Shown: piece after piece, positions 1 through 8,629 of the stretch
Position numbering within the stretch: the stretch's first letter is position 1
How the letters are laid out: each line of letters opens with the position of its first letter
Assembly: GCF_023380225.1 (NCBI RefSeq)
Contig: NZ_CP093362.1
Coordinates: 1,178,001-1,242,000 of the forward strand
Source: Apilactobacillus apisilvae
GTDB taxonomy: Bacteria; Bacillota; Bacilli; Lactobacillales; Lactobacillaceae
Reading direction: 5' to 3'
Length of the DNA stretch: 64,000 nucleotides
The notes under the pieces: model-generated
What the model saw: the letters and a program-made list of their open reading frames with translations, nothing else
The model's database searches: none
Told to the model about the DNA's origin: nothing
Translations under genes and position numbers: made by a program

Positions 1-73
1 TATATAGACCAAGATTTCGTTGACTGGTATTAATAAGTCATAAGTAATATGAAATAATTATGAGAAATTAACG
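1..73 (+). other. Probable CRISPR leader (3' part)
   Basis: AT-rich, gene-free DNA directly before the first perfect repeat. The array degenerates at its other end (repeats at 1064 and 1130), so this side is the likely leader and the site of new spacer acquisition. No tracrRNA anti-repeat and no cas gene fragment is visible here; both should lie left of the window. Confidence 0.5.
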
Positions 74-1165
74 GTTTTAGAAGTATGTTAAATCAATAAT
101 GTTTAAATCAAGTTACGCCGTCTTATAGTCGTATGGTCTGTTTTAGAAGTATGTTAAATCAATAATGTTTAAATCCGATCAGCTTGTACTTGCTCAAAGT
201 AATCTGTTTTAGAAGTATGTTAAATCAATAATGTTTAAATCTAGTAACAGCTGAGTCATATTCAGCAACTAGTTTTAGAAGTATGTTAAATCAATAATGT
301 TTAAATCACAGTTTTATAAAAATCCCAGAACCTTCCTGTTTTAGAAGTATGTTAAATCAATAATGTTTAAATCATATTTAGAACAAGGCGTGGCTACACC
401 AGAGTTTTAGAAGTATGTTAAATCAATAATGTTTAAATCTTACACTTTTTTGTTTTTTATCGTGATAAGGTTTTAGAAGTATGTTAAATCAATAATGTTT
501 AAATCCATTATCCAGCTAACAAATTGCCGGTAGGTGTTTTAGAAGTATGTTAAATCAATAATGTTTAAATCGCATAGGTTAGGTAAGGTTAGGTTAGGTA
601 AGTTTTAGAAGTATGTTAAATCAATAATGTTTAAATCCTATAACCAGTTTTATTTAGCAAACCGTTAGTTTTAGAAGTATGTTAAATCAATAATGTTTAA
701 ATCCTACCAAAGTAACTGCTAAACAATTGTTAGGTTTTAGAAGTATGTTAAATCAATAATGTTTAAATCCTACCAAAGTAACTGCTAAACAATTGTTAGG
801 TTTTAGAAGTATGTTAAATCAATAATGTTTAAATCTCCAGTAGGCATTCCATTATATTCTTGTGCGTTTTAGAAGTATGTTAAATCAATAATGTTTAAAT
901 CAGTACTAGACCCAGCAATGACTGTTAGCAAGTTTTAGAAGTATGTTAAATCAATAATGTTTAAATCTTTATTTAAGAAGCCATCATGGTATTTAACGTT
1001 TTAGAAGTATGTTAAATCAATAATGTTTAAATCTTATGAAGTTTTATAAAGATGTTGATAGCAGTTTTAGAAGTATGTTAAATCAATAATGTTTAAGTTG
1101 AGACTACTATAATCACTCCCGCGACTGCGGTTTTAGAAGCGTGTTAAATCAATAATGTTCCACAA
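74..1165 (+). CRISPR. Type II-A-like CRISPR array, 17 repeats and 16 spacers
   Basis: The 36-bp repeats begin GTTTTAGAAG and end GTTTAAATC. They start at 74 and recur every 66 bp to 1130, with 30-bp spacers. The first 15 repeats look identical. The repeat at 1064 has two changes near its 3' end, and the repeat at 1130 has two internal changes and a lost 3' tail, which is typical of the old, trailer end. GTTTTAGA-starting repeats with 30-nt spacers are known from type II-A (Cas9) systems of lactobacilli; the type is inferred because no cas gene is in view. The spacers at 704-733 and 770-799 are identical. Confidence 0.97.
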
Positions 1166-1194
1166 AAAAGGAGCTGAACATTCAGCTCCTTTTC
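1164..1194. terminator. Bidirectional terminator after CRISPR array
   Basis: Hairpin with 11-bp arms (1167-1177 and 1182-1192) and a 4-nt loop, with A and T runs on either side. It can end both the array transcript and the convergent secreted-protein gene. Confidence 0.8.
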
Positions 1195-1199
1195 CTGTC

Positions 1200-1712
1200 T
1201 TATCGACCAATTTTACTCATGTAATTATACTCAGTGTAATTGTATGAATAGTCATGTTTAATCTTTGTTCGATTATAGATATTGAATCCTAACGAATCTT
1301 TATATGTTTTTAAGACGCGTCTACCATGAATCTTACGATGTGATAGCCAGTATGCTTTAGCATCCCCCATCGTGAAACTTCTATAAAATGTATAATTGGT
1401 TCCACCAAATCCATGTTGCTTACCATATTTACTACTACCTTTTTTATGCTTAATAACGTACATATAACTCTTATTATTCTTAGCATAAAGTCTTTTTTGG
1501 TTGAAATAGACTGAGTATTTATAGATATGCATATGATCAAATTTCTTTGTATGTTTATTCCATGCATACCAATTTCCTCTTAATTCAGTTGGGGTTTGAT
1601 GATGACCTTTGTATTTAGCCTGAGCTGAATTTACATTAATGCCAAAAAATAATAATAGAGCAAACAAGATTGATATATTTAATTTTAAAATTGATTTTTT
1701 ATGCGAAATCAT
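1200..1712 (-). CDS. Small secreted protein of unknown function
   Basis: 170 residues. A Lys-rich N-terminus, a hydrophobic stretch (about 9-25) and an AQA motif near residue 32 form a Sec signal peptide. The mature part is very basic and rich in Tyr, Lys and His. It contains a PTELRGNWYAW segment of the kind I associate with small secreted proteins of lactobacilli. A strong AGGAGG site (about 1718-1723) supports the ATG at 1712. No catalytic motif is recognised. It probably acts in the cell envelope or outside the cell. Confidence 0.75.
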   Translation of the reverse strand: MISHKKSILKLNISILFALLLFFGINVNSAQAKYKGHHQTPTELRGNWYAWNKHTKKFDHMHIYKYSVYFNQKRLYAKNNKSYMYVIKHKKGSSKYGKQHGFGGTNYTFYRSFTMGDAKAYWLSHRKIHGRRVLKTYKDSLGFNIYNRTKIKHDYSYNYTEYNYMSKIGR

Positions 1713-1860
1713 AAGTTTCCTCCTAGCAATGTATTCATATTTAATAATAGTCCCAGCTTGTCATAAAGGCAATTAATCCTATTAGCACATCCTTTTCATT
1801 ATAAAAAACAATGTTAAAATAACTATGTTAGATATTTTTTAAAAGATAGGGGTAATTAAT

Positions 1861-2136
1861 ATGATGGATAGCATGTTTAACAAGTTTAAAAATATGATTA
1901 AAAAAGAAGAAAACAAAGAAGATACCAAAATTAATAAAGATTCAGTTAGAGATATTAAAGCCACTAAGATGGCTAACCAATATCGTCACATTCAAGAAAA
2001 CAATATGTTGAGACATCAAGCTAGCAAACATAACCATGTTTACAGTGAGCTTAACAAGAATAGAATGTACAAAATTGCGCTTAGAGATTCTTTACCTAAG
2101 AGCATGAAACAAATTAATAGTGCACATAATAATTAA
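1861..2136 (+). CDS. Small hydrophilic hypothetical protein
   Basis: 91 residues, highly charged, rich in Lys, Asn and His, without signal peptide or membrane segment. An ATAGGGGT site lies about 8 nt before tandem ATG codons (1861 and 1864). It is a single-gene unit closed by a clear hairpin terminator. I do not recognise the family. It is probably a small cytoplasmic protein. Confidence 0.6.
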   Translation: MMDSMFNKFKNMIKKEENKEDTKINKDSVRDIKATKMANQYRHIQENNMLRHQASKHNHVYSELNKNRMYKIALRDSLPKSMKQINSAHNN

Positions 2137-2146
2137 TTTAAATTAT

Positions 2147-2182
2147 TAAAAGTCACCTTTATTAATTTAAGGGTGACTTTAT
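2147..2182 (+). terminator. Rho-independent terminator
   Basis: Stem AAAGTCACC / GGGTGACTTT around an AT-rich loop, followed by TTATTTATT. It follows the 1861-2136 gene. Confidence 0.75.
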
Positions 2183-2230
2183 TTATTAGTTTAGTTATTG
2201 TTTCAGTAATCTTTAATCTTCAAACTAAAA

Positions 2231-2258
2231 AATAGAGACAAAATTAATTGTCTCCATT
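2231..2258 (-). terminator. Terminator of the 2264-2821 gene
   Basis: On the minus strand, stem GAGACAA / TTTGTCTC is followed by TATTTTTTAG, just after the stop codon of the minus-strand gene. Confidence 0.6.
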
Positions 2259-2263
2259 TTTGG

Positions 2264-2821
2264 TTATTGAATTTTTTTATACATAATCCACATTTGTTGC
2301 ATTTTGGCTTGAAGTTCTTTTTTGCTAACATTATGAATATCAAAGGCATCAAATGAGTACACATTATTCATAATTTCGCTTTTGTTAATGATATTATCTT
2401 CAAGCATATTTATATTGATAGTGTTTTCTTTTAATGTTTTAAATTCAATATCAGTATCATATAAAAATTCATTAATAACATTGTTGGCATTAGCTAAGTC
2501 TTTTTCATCAAGGTTATTGATGACGTTATTATCTAAGTCACATTTATCATCATCTATCACACTAGCGATATTCACAATTAATGAATCTAACAAATCATGA
2601 TAGTTAAGGTAATCAAATGTTGATAACTTATCATTTAATTTTCTAGTTTCAGCAACATCAATTTTTGAATCTTTACTAGGCTTTTTACTAACCTTAATTT
2701 TACTAGTATATTCTTCCACTGAAATTTCTGGCAACTGTTTTAGTTCTTCCAATGCTTTAGCAAATTTATCTTGTAGGCCAAGTTCTTCAGCGTGTTTAAT
2801 TAATTGCAAGTTTTTATTCAT
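2264..2821 (-). CDS. Hypothetical acidic protein
   Basis: 185 residues, cytoplasmic, with no signal or membrane segment. The N-terminal ~30 residues look helical (AEELGLQDKFAKALEELKQL). A charged linker around 40-60 leads to an Asp/Asn-rich middle (90-115). The C-terminal KKELQAKMQQMWIMYKK looks amphipathic. It has its own terminator and no close operon partner. I do not recognise the family. Confidence 0.55.
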   Translation of the reverse strand: MNKNLQLIKHAEELGLQDKFAKALEELKQLPEISVEEYTSKIKVSKKPSKDSKIDVAETRKLNDKLSTFDYLNYHDLLDSLIVNIASVIDDDKCDLDNNVINNLDEKDLANANNVINEFLYDTDIEFKTLKENTININMLEDNIINKSEIMNNVYSFDAFDIHNVSKKELQAKMQQMWIMYKKIQ

Positions 2822-2978
2822 TATTTTTCAACCCTTATTTTCTTATTGAATATAATCATATAACTAATTAAAAGTGGAATGCAAATCTATAATTATATTT
2901 ATAATGCTGAATGTTTGAAATTTTTATAAATTGGATATACATTGTTCTATACGATTAAATATTTAAGGAGTGTTAAAA

Positions 2979-3260
2979 ATGATTGTTGTAAACGTTAGAA
3001 TGAAAATTAACCCCGATAAACGTGCTGAATATTTGGGCTTTATTAAAGATTTAGTTAGCAAGTCTTTGAATGATAAAGGTAATTTATCATATGCACATTA
3101 TCAAGATACTGCTAATGAAGACCAATATTTAATTTTGGAACATTGGGATAGCCAAGAAGATTTAGATGCGCATTTACAAACTAAACATTTAATTAATTTC
3201 CAAGAACATATTGGCGACTATGTTACTGAAGAACCAGAACTATTATTTTTGAAAAAATAA
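2979..3260 (+). CDS. Antibiotic biosynthesis monooxygenase (ABM) domain protein, YgiN-like
   Basis: 93 residues from the ATG at 2979. AAGGAG at 2965-2970 is 8 nt upstream, so an in-frame GTG at 2970 is rejected because it lies in the ribosome site. The sequence has the ferredoxin-like ABM pattern: an initial VVNVRMKINP strand, a YAHYQDTANEDQYLILEHW core and a DAHLQTKH helix. The family holds quinol monooxygenases and haem- or stress-related small proteins that act as dimers. The exact substrate cannot be read from the sequence. Confidence 0.85.
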   Translation: MIVVNVRMKINPDKRAEYLGFIKDLVSKSLNDKGNLSYAHYQDTANEDQYLILEHWDSQEDLDAHLQTKHLINFQEHIGDYVTEEPELLFLKK

Positions 3261-3403
3261 TATTAAAATGTATATTCTTTCTAGCAGTTCTTTTCATTCC
3301 TAAAGATGTTTTTGATTTATATTGATTTGTAATACCACTTACAATATAATTATATTTAAAATTTTATTTATTCATCTTGATGATTGAGGGGATGTGCAGA
3401 CAC

Positions 3404-3583
3404 ATGGGAGGATTTAAAACCTTATTTAATATTTGGTATATAAGCGTTTTATTTATCTGTATTATTGGCCTAATTCAATTAATTATTAGCTCTTTCTATT
3501 ATGAAAGTATTTGGCAATGTGCTTTAATTACATGGGTTATAATAGGAATTGGAATTTTTTTAAAGAATAGTAAATTAAAATAA
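3404..3583 (+). CDS. Small membrane protein
   Basis: About 59 residues with two predicted transmembrane helices (roughly residues 8-28 and 34-50) and a basic C-terminus. The start is uncertain. A GAGGGG site at about 3386-3391 lies 12 nt before the ATG at 3404. Upstream in-frame starts (TTG 3377, ATG 3380, ATG 3392) have no ribosome site at a usable distance. It ends in a strong terminator. No family recognised. Confidence 0.5.
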   Translation: MGGFKTLFNIWYISVLFICIIGLIQLIISSFYYESIWQCALITWVIIGIGIFLKNSKLK

Positions 3584-3627
3584 AAAGATGCTGCTAATCA
3601 TATTTGATTTTAGTAGCATCTTTTTTT
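3584..3627. terminator. Bidirectional terminator
   Basis: Stem AAAGATGCTGCT / AGTAGCATCTTT with T runs on both sides. It lies between the small membrane protein gene and the convergent marR gene. Confidence 0.85.
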
Positions 3628-3628
3628 G

Positions 3629-4051
3629 TTATTTTTGTATATTCTTCAAATAATTGCTAGACAATATTTTCATTGTATCTTCCCAATTAAAATCAGTTTT
3701 TCCACAAACCTTATTGATGAATTCTAGTTGTGATGTTTCAATTTCTTCAATCATTTTAGATCCGTCATCAGTCAAATAAACTGCTGTTTTACGTTTATCT
3801 GACTTGGCAGTTGCTGTGAAAACCAAATTACGTTCTCTTAAATCACGGCAAGCAACGTTTAGTGCTTGTTTGGATATACCGATAATTTGTAGCAATTGCT
3901 TAATTGTTATTTCTGGAATCGTATCGATTGCAAATAACATTTTTTGTTGATTGGGAGTTAAGTTATATTCATCTAAATTAGCGATATTATTGATTCCTTG
4001 GAAGGCATAATAAAATACCATTAATTTTTCTTTATCAAGCAAATTAATCAC
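3629..4051 (-). CDS. MarR-family transcriptional regulator
   Basis: 140 residues. A winged helix-turn-helix spans about 25-100: LTPNQQKMLFAI helix, ITIKQLLQIIGISKQALNVACRDL recognition region, then a wing with ATAKSDKRKTAVYLTDDG, which is typical of MarR. MarR proteins bind short palindromes as dimers and are often released by small acids or phenolics. The gene is divergent from alsS. Two related palindromes in the shared promoter region suggest it represses alsS and itself. Confidence 0.9.
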   Translation of the reverse strand: MINLLDKEKLMVFYYAFQGINNIANLDEYNLTPNQQKMLFAIDTIPEITIKQLLQIIGISKQALNVACRDLRERNLVFTATAKSDKRKTAVYLTDDGSKMIEEIETSQLEFINKVCGKTDFNWEDTMKILSSNYLKNIQK

Positions 4052-4060
4052 TCCTGTTTT

Positions 4061-4077
4061 AGTCAGTTAAGTTGACT
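4061..4077. promoter_or_regulatory. Likely MarR operator 1
   Basis: AGTCAGTTAAGTTGACT, an imperfect 17-bp palindrome (6 of 8 paired positions) matching operator 2 in layout. It overlaps the -35 box of alsS. Confidence 0.65.
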
Positions 4078-4099
4078 TATTGTTAATTAATGATATTAT
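4072..4099 (+). promoter_or_regulatory. alsS promoter
   Basis: TTGACT at 4072-4077, a 16-bp spacer, then TATTAT at 4094-4099. One MarR-type palindrome covers the -35 box and the other the expected transcription start. Confidence 0.6.
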
Positions 4100-4108
4100 A
4101 ACATAAAA

Positions 4109-4125
4109 GGTCAATTAAATTGACC
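4109..4125. promoter_or_regulatory. Likely MarR operator 2
   Basis: GGTCAATTAAATTGACC, a perfect 17-bp palindrome just downstream of the alsS -10 box and in the marR promoter region. Binding here would block both divergent genes. Confidence 0.75.
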
Positions 4126-4154
4126 ACTCGTTATTAATTTTATGAGGTGAAATT

Positions 4155-5828
4155 ATGGAAAATAAAATGACCGGATCACAATCGTTAATTCAAAGTATGA
4201 TTAATCAAGGAATCAAATATGTATTTGGAATTCCTGGAGCTAAAGTTGATCAATTATTTGAAGACTTAAAAGATTGTTCTGATCCGAAAGCACCTAAGCT
4301 TATTATTGCTCGTCATGAACAAAATGCTGCTTTTATAGCGGCTGCTATTGGTCGTTTGACTGATACTCCTGGAGTTGTCGCAGTTACATCTGGCCCTGGA
4401 GTATCAAATCTTGCAACTGGTTTAATCACTGCTACTTCTGAAGGTGATCCTATTATTGCAATTGGGGGTCAGGTAAAGCGTGATGATGTGCTTAGATTAA
4501 CTCATCAAAGTATCCCCAGTGCAGCTTTAATGAGTAGTGTCACTAAAAAGAGTGTTGAAGTTGAAGATTCAAATAATATTTCGGAAACTTTTTCGAATGC
4601 GTTTATCACAGCACAATCACCTAAAAAGGGCGCCGCTTTTATTTCATTACCACAAGATATTTTGGGTGAAACCACTGATCGTAAGCCAATTCAAAAGTTA
4701 CCGGTATTGAATAATGGTAGTGTTGATAAATCACAAATGAAGGAAATTGCTAAACTAATTACGCATGCCAAAAAACCAGTTTTCTTAGCAGGAATGCGTG
4801 CATCGACCGAAGGTAATAGTGAAGCATTACACCGTTTACTTAAAAAGTTCTCGATTCCAGTTGTTGAAACTTATCAAGGTGCTGGAGTTATTTCACGTGA
4901 TTTAGTTGATAATTATTATGGTCGAGTAGGTTTATTCGATAATCAAATTGGTGACACAATTCTAAAAGAAAGTGACTTGGTTATTGCGATTGGTTATGAT
5001 CCAGTTGAATATGAGGCACGAAACTGGAATGTTAATGATGCTGATATTATTAATATTGATACGGTTTCACCAGAAATAACAGCTGACTATCAACCTAATA
5101 TTATTGTTAATGCTGATATTGGTGAGAGTATTGATGCTTTGAATGAATTTTTACCTAATAACTTATCATTAGATGATGATGTTCAAGAGCATTTGAGTAG
5201 TCTAAAAGATTATTTTGAAAATAAAACTGAAATGAACTATGAAACGACTGAAAATGGCTTACATCCATTATCGATAATTCAATCGATTCAAAATTTTGTA
5301 AATGATGATATGACGGTCACTGTTGATGTTGGTAGTCATTATATTTGGATGGGGCGTTACTTTAAGACTTATAAGCCTCGTCATTTATTGTTCAGTAATG
5401 GAATGCAAACTTTAGGCGTTTCATTACCATGGGCAATTGGTGCAGCCTTAACAAGACCAGATCAACCTGTTATATCAATATCTGGTGACGGTGGATTCTT
5501 ATTCTCTGGTCAGGAATTAGAAACAGCAGTCCGTTTGAACTTGAATATTATTCAAATCATTTGGGTAGATGGTTATTACGACATGGTTAAGTTCCAAGAA
5601 GTAGCTAAGTATGGCCATGATGCTGGGGTTAAACTTGGTTATGTCGACTATGTAAAATACGCTGATAGTTTTGGTGCAACTGGTTATCGTGTGAAAGATG
5701 TTGATGAATTGGATGCTACTTTGAAACAATCACAACAAGTCGATGGACCCGTAGTGATTGAAGTTCCAGTTGAATATAAAGATAATATCAAATTAAAAAC
5801 TAAAATCATTCCAAATGAATTAAATTAA
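4155..5828 (+). CDS. alsS: Acetolactate synthase, catabolic
   Basis: 557 residues, the usual size of AlsS. It condenses two pyruvates to 2-acetolactate and CO2, the first step to acetoin and diacetyl, in the cytoplasm. ThDP-enzyme marks: the N-terminal FGIPGAKVDQLFE, the ARHEQNAAFIA segment with the ThDP-activating Glu, and the C-terminal ThDP/Mg motif GDGGFLFSGQE (about 444-454). It lacks the regulatory-subunit partner of biosynthetic enzymes, and no alsD follows. GAGGTG lies 5-6 nt before the ATG. It is probably repressed by the divergent MarR and is followed after 14 nt by tag. Confidence 0.96.
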   Translation: MENKMTGSQSLIQSMINQGIKYVFGIPGAKVDQLFEDLKDCSDPKAPKLIIARHEQNAAFIAAAIGRLTDTPGVVAVTSGPGVSNLATGLITATSEGDPIIAIGGQVKRDDVLRLTHQSIPSAALMSSVTKKSVEVEDSNNISETFSNAFITAQSPKKGAAFISLPQDILGETTDRKPIQKLPVLNNGSVDKSQMKEIAKLITHAKKPVFLAGMRASTEGNSEALHRLLKKFSIPVVETYQGAGVISRDLVDNYYGRVGLFDNQIGDTILKESDLVIAIGYDPVEYEARNWNVNDADIINIDTVSPEITADYQPNIIVNADIGESIDALNEFLPNNLSLDDDVQEHLSSLKDYFENKTEMNYETTENGLHPLSIIQSIQNFVNDDMTVTVDVGSHYIWMGRYFKTYKPRHLLFSNGMQTLGVSLPWAIGAALTRPDQPVISISGDGGFLFSGQELETAVRLNLNIIQIIWVDGYYDMVKFQEVAKYGHDAGVKLGYVDYVKYADSFGATGYRVKDVDELDATLKQSQQVDGPVVIEVPVEYKDNIKLKTKIIPNELN

Positions 5829-5842
5829 TTGAGGTGTTATTG

Positions 5843-6385
5843 ATGAGATGTGGTTGGGTTGATGACAATGAATTAATGAAACAATATCATGATAACGAAT
5901 GGGGACGTCCATGTCACAATGACCGTAGTTTATTTGAATTATTATCATTAGAAATGATGCAAGCAGGGCTTAGTTGGAAAACAGTATTAAATAAACGAGT
6001 TAATTTTAAAAATGCTTTTGCTAACTTTAGTATTAATGAAGTAAAAAATATGACTGACCAAGTTGATACTTTAATGCAGGATAAGGGAATTATTCGAAAT
6101 CAACTTAAAATTAAAGCCGTTATTAACAATGCTCAGGTAATTGCTGGTCTGCCAGTTTCATTTGATGAATATATTTGGAAATTTGTTGATAATAAAACGA
6201 TTAAACATAATTATAAATCATATAAAGATATTCCAAGTTATGATGAATTAGCTGATAAAATAAGTAAGCAGATGAAAAGTGATGGCTTTAAGTTCGTCGG
6301 TCCAGTTACGATTTATTCATTTATGCAAGCTGCTGGTTTGGTGAATGATCATGAAACTAGGTGCTTTATTTATTCTCAAATATAA
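5843..6385 (+). CDS. tag: DNA-3-methyladenine glycosylase I
   Basis: 180 residues from the ATG at 5843. GAGGTG at 5831-5836 is the ribosome site, which excludes the overlapping in-frame GTG at 5834. The enzyme cuts 3-methyladenine from alkylated DNA in base-excision repair. The family pattern is clear: MRCGW at the N-terminus, YHDNEWGRP, QAGLSWKTVLNKR, and a C-terminal HETRC. These supply the Cys/His zinc-binding set known in E. coli Tag. It is probably cotranscribed with alsS. Confidence 0.95.
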   Translation: MRCGWVDDNELMKQYHDNEWGRPCHNDRSLFELLSLEMMQAGLSWKTVLNKRVNFKNAFANFSINEVKNMTDQVDTLMQDKGIIRNQLKIKAVINNAQVIAGLPVSFDEYIWKFVDNKTIKHNYKSYKDIPSYDELADKISKQMKSDGFKFVGPVTIYSFMQAAGLVNDHETRCFIYSQI

Positions 6386-6422
6386 CGTATAATAAATTAT
6401 ATAGGAGTGATATTTAAATAAT

Positions 6423-6662
6423 ATGTGGAATATATTTTCTATTTTACTAATTATATTTGTTGTATATTGTGTCGTTAAAGAATTCAGAGAACGTCAAGAA
6501 ATTACTGATTTTTTAAATGATAAGTCGAATGTTTTGAAGGTTAATGCGATCATTCAAAACCATACTGATGATAAGATGGCTGTTGATAAAATTAAAGATG
6601 ACTTTAATTTAAACAATGCCGTTGCTACCGATATATTTGCCTTTGTGCAAAAGATGAATTAA
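6423..6662 (+). CDS. Small membrane-anchored protein, copy 1 of a pair
   Basis: 79 residues: one N-terminal transmembrane helix (about 3-19), then KEFRERQEI and a soluble helical C-terminal part ending in a DKMAVDKIKDDFNL segment. It is a paralogue of the protein at 6741-6983, with the same layout and matching KEFRER and DKxAxxKxKDxFNL motifs. Its function is unknown. A hairpin terminator follows. Confidence 0.65.
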   Translation: MWNIFSILLIIFVVYCVVKEFRERQEITDFLNDKSNVLKVNAIIQNHTDDKMAVDKIKDDFNLNNAVATDIFAFVQKMN

Positions 6663-6671
6663 TTTTAAATG

Positions 6672-6705
6672 ATAGCTCAAGCCATGTTGCTTGGGCTATT
6701 TTTGT
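6672..6705 (+). terminator. Rho-independent terminator
   Basis: Stem ATAGCTCAAGC / GCTTGGGCTAT with loop CATGTT and a T-rich tail. Confidence 0.8.
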
Positions 6706-6740
6706 TTGTGAATTATAATTTTAATACCGAGGTGTAGTTT

Positions 6741-6983
6741 ATGATATGGATTATATTAATTTTACTAGTGATTTTAATTGCAATCTTAGGCATTATTAAA
6801 GAGTTTAGAGAACGTCGAGTTTTAAGACTTTTTTTAAATGATGTTAATAAAGTCGATGCCGCAAAAAAATTAATATCTAGTAGTGCAGATGACAAAGAAG
6901 CAATTGAAAAATTGAAAGATGAATTTAATTTGAGTGAAACTTTAGCTACAACTATTTATATGGATGTTAATAAAATTGCATAA
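6741..6983 (+). CDS. Small membrane-anchored protein, copy 2 of a pair
   Basis: 80 residues with an N-terminal transmembrane helix (about 2-19), KEFRERR, then a helical region with DKEAIEKLKDEFNL. It is homologous to its upstream neighbour and arose by tandem duplication. Each copy has its own terminator, so the two can be expressed separately. GAGGTG precedes the ATG. Function unknown. Confidence 0.65.
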   Translation: MIWIILILLVILIAILGIIKEFRERRVLRLFLNDVNKVDAAKKLISSSADDKEAIEKLKDEFNLSETLATTIYMDVNKIA

Positions 6984-6986
6984 TTT

Positions 6987-7021
6987 AAAAAAATCGCTTA
7001 TTGTTTGTAAGCGATTTTTTA
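6987..7021 (+). terminator. Rho-independent terminator
   Basis: Stem AAAAATCGCTTA / TAAGCGATTTTT followed by T residues. Confidence 0.85.
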
Positions 7022-7269
7022 GTAATATTTAATTTAAAAGGATAATTTTAATTTTATAATTTATAAAGGCTGATTTATTAGTATTTATAATTAAAAATAA
7101 ATAATAAAAATTTTCATATAACAAAAGCCCATTATAACAAGCATTCAATTAGCTTTTTTCAAAGTGTATACTAATTAATGAAGAATTGGGTTGATATATT
7201 TTTGCAAATTACAATTACATAAAACATAAATATCCTCAATTATAAAATGTTTTTTTGGAGGATTTATTT

Positions 7270-8298
7270 ATGAAAATATTTAGAATTAATATAATATTGT
7301 TCGCCTTTTTTATATTACTTTTTTTAAGTGATAGTATTAGTGCAAATGCCTCAAACACAAGCTTTTCTGCTACTCCTGTATTATCAGGTGATAATTCAAA
7401 TAAGGATCAAAACTCTTATTTTGATATTAATTCACAACCGTCGCAAAATCATCAATTAAAGGTAAAAATTACTAATACTGGTGATAGTGTGATTAAAATT
7501 CATGCAAAAGTTAACACGGCGTTGACTAGTGATGGAATTGAAGTTAGTTATGCATCTAATGATGTTAATAAGTTTGACGCTAGCATGAAGTATCCATTAA
7601 GCAAACTTACTACTAATGGTGATAAGCATGATGTTTCAGTTCCAGCAAAATCTGATGTTATAATTAATTTTAACGTTGAATCACCAGCAAGTAATTTTAA
7701 TGGAACTATTTTAGGAAGTTTGACTTTTACTAGTGATCCTGAAAGTAGTGGTAACAAAGGCAATGTTAAGATTAACAATGCTTATTCTTACGTTATTCCA
7801 GTTGTTATTAATCAGGGTACTAAGGCTAAACCACATCTTAATGTTTCTAATGCTGATGGTAAAGTCATTAATGGTGTTAATACTTTCTATGCCCATTTTA
7901 AAAATGATCAGCCCGTTTTAATGACGGGGGTAGAAGTCGATAACTCCGTTTATACTAAAGAAAGCTACAGTAATCGCGATAAACCATTATATTCAACTAA
8001 GAAGAAAAATGGTTCGATTGCCCCTAATACCAATTTTAATGCGGTTATCCCAACTAATAAATCATTTAAAGCAGGCGATTACGTTTTTGTAAGTAAAGTC
8101 TACTGGGGGAATCATTTTTGGCGTTATGTTAATCACTTCCATATAAGTATTTCTAAAGCATACGAAGATAATAAAACTGCTACCAATTCCAATAACAATG
8201 ACATATGGATTTGGATTATGGGTGTAATTATTGCAATCTTATTATTAATAATTGCAGCAATGGCAATCATATATATCCATAATAAGAAAAGAAAGTAG
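7270..8298 (+). CDS. WxL-associated surface protein (DUF916/DUF3324 type)
   Basis: 342 residues from the ATG at 7270. GGAGG at 7257-7261 gives 8-nt spacing and excludes an in-frame TTG at 7255. The order is signal peptide (cleavage near ANAS), an N-terminal beta-sandwich that in this family binds peptidoglycan (about 30-170), a second Ig-like domain (about 190-300), a C-terminal transmembrane helix (about 308-333) and a KKRK tail. Such proteins anchor WxL-domain partners on Gram-positive walls. The WxL protein at 8630 is the likely partner. Confidence 0.88.
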   Translation: MKIFRINIILFAFFILLFLSDSISANASNTSFSATPVLSGDNSNKDQNSYFDINSQPSQNHQLKVKITNTGDSVIKIHAKVNTALTSDGIEVSYASNDVNKFDASMKYPLSKLTTNGDKHDVSVPAKSDVIINFNVESPASNFNGTILGSLTFTSDPESSGNKGNVKINNAYSYVIPVVINQGTKAKPHLNVSNADGKVINGVNTFYAHFKNDQPVLMTGVEVDNSVYTKESYSNRDKPLYSTKKKNGSIAPNTNFNAVIPTNKSFKAGDYVFVSKVYWGNHFWRYVNHFHISISKAYEDNKTATNSNNNDIWIWIMGVIIAILLLIIAAMAIIYIHNKKRK

Positions 8299-8306
8299 TT
8301 TGGAAT

Positions 8307-8341
8307 AAAAACGTTCGATATATTATATCGGGCGTTTTTTA
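8307..8341 (+). terminator. Rho-independent terminator
   Basis: Stem AACGTTCGATAT / ATATCGGGCGTT, with one mismatch and one wobble, then T6. Confidence 0.75.
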
Positions 8342-8629
8342 ATATATTAATTTTATTTTTTTGTTAGCATTTTATTATTATACTTTCAAAAATATTATTG
8401 AAATTTTATATTACTTATTTTTGCTTATCGAAGCCTTTATAATCATTATTAAATTGGATTTTAGTCTAAAAATATTTCTAATGTTACATAATTTTGCCTT
8501 TGAATGAAATATAAGTGATGTTTAAAAGTAATATACTGAATTTATACATATCTTAATTGACTTATTTTCGAATAGGTATCTTAAACAATCTCAATTATCA
8601 TATATAACAATTTTAATTGGAGGATTTTT
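8342..8629. other. AT-rich intergenic region before the WxL gene
   Basis: No open frame of note. A TTGACT near 8567 could be a -35 box, but the downstream -10 candidates are poor. A GGAGG ribosome site lies just before 8630. I see no riboswitch or conserved RNA. Confidence 0.4.

Noticed and set aside
1-73. tracrRNA anti-repeat near the CRISPR array
   Set aside because: No stretch complementary to the repeat is found in these 73 bp.
6713-6895. Minus-strand 60-codon frame
   Set aside because: It overlaps the well-supported small membrane protein gene on the plus strand and has no ribosome site.
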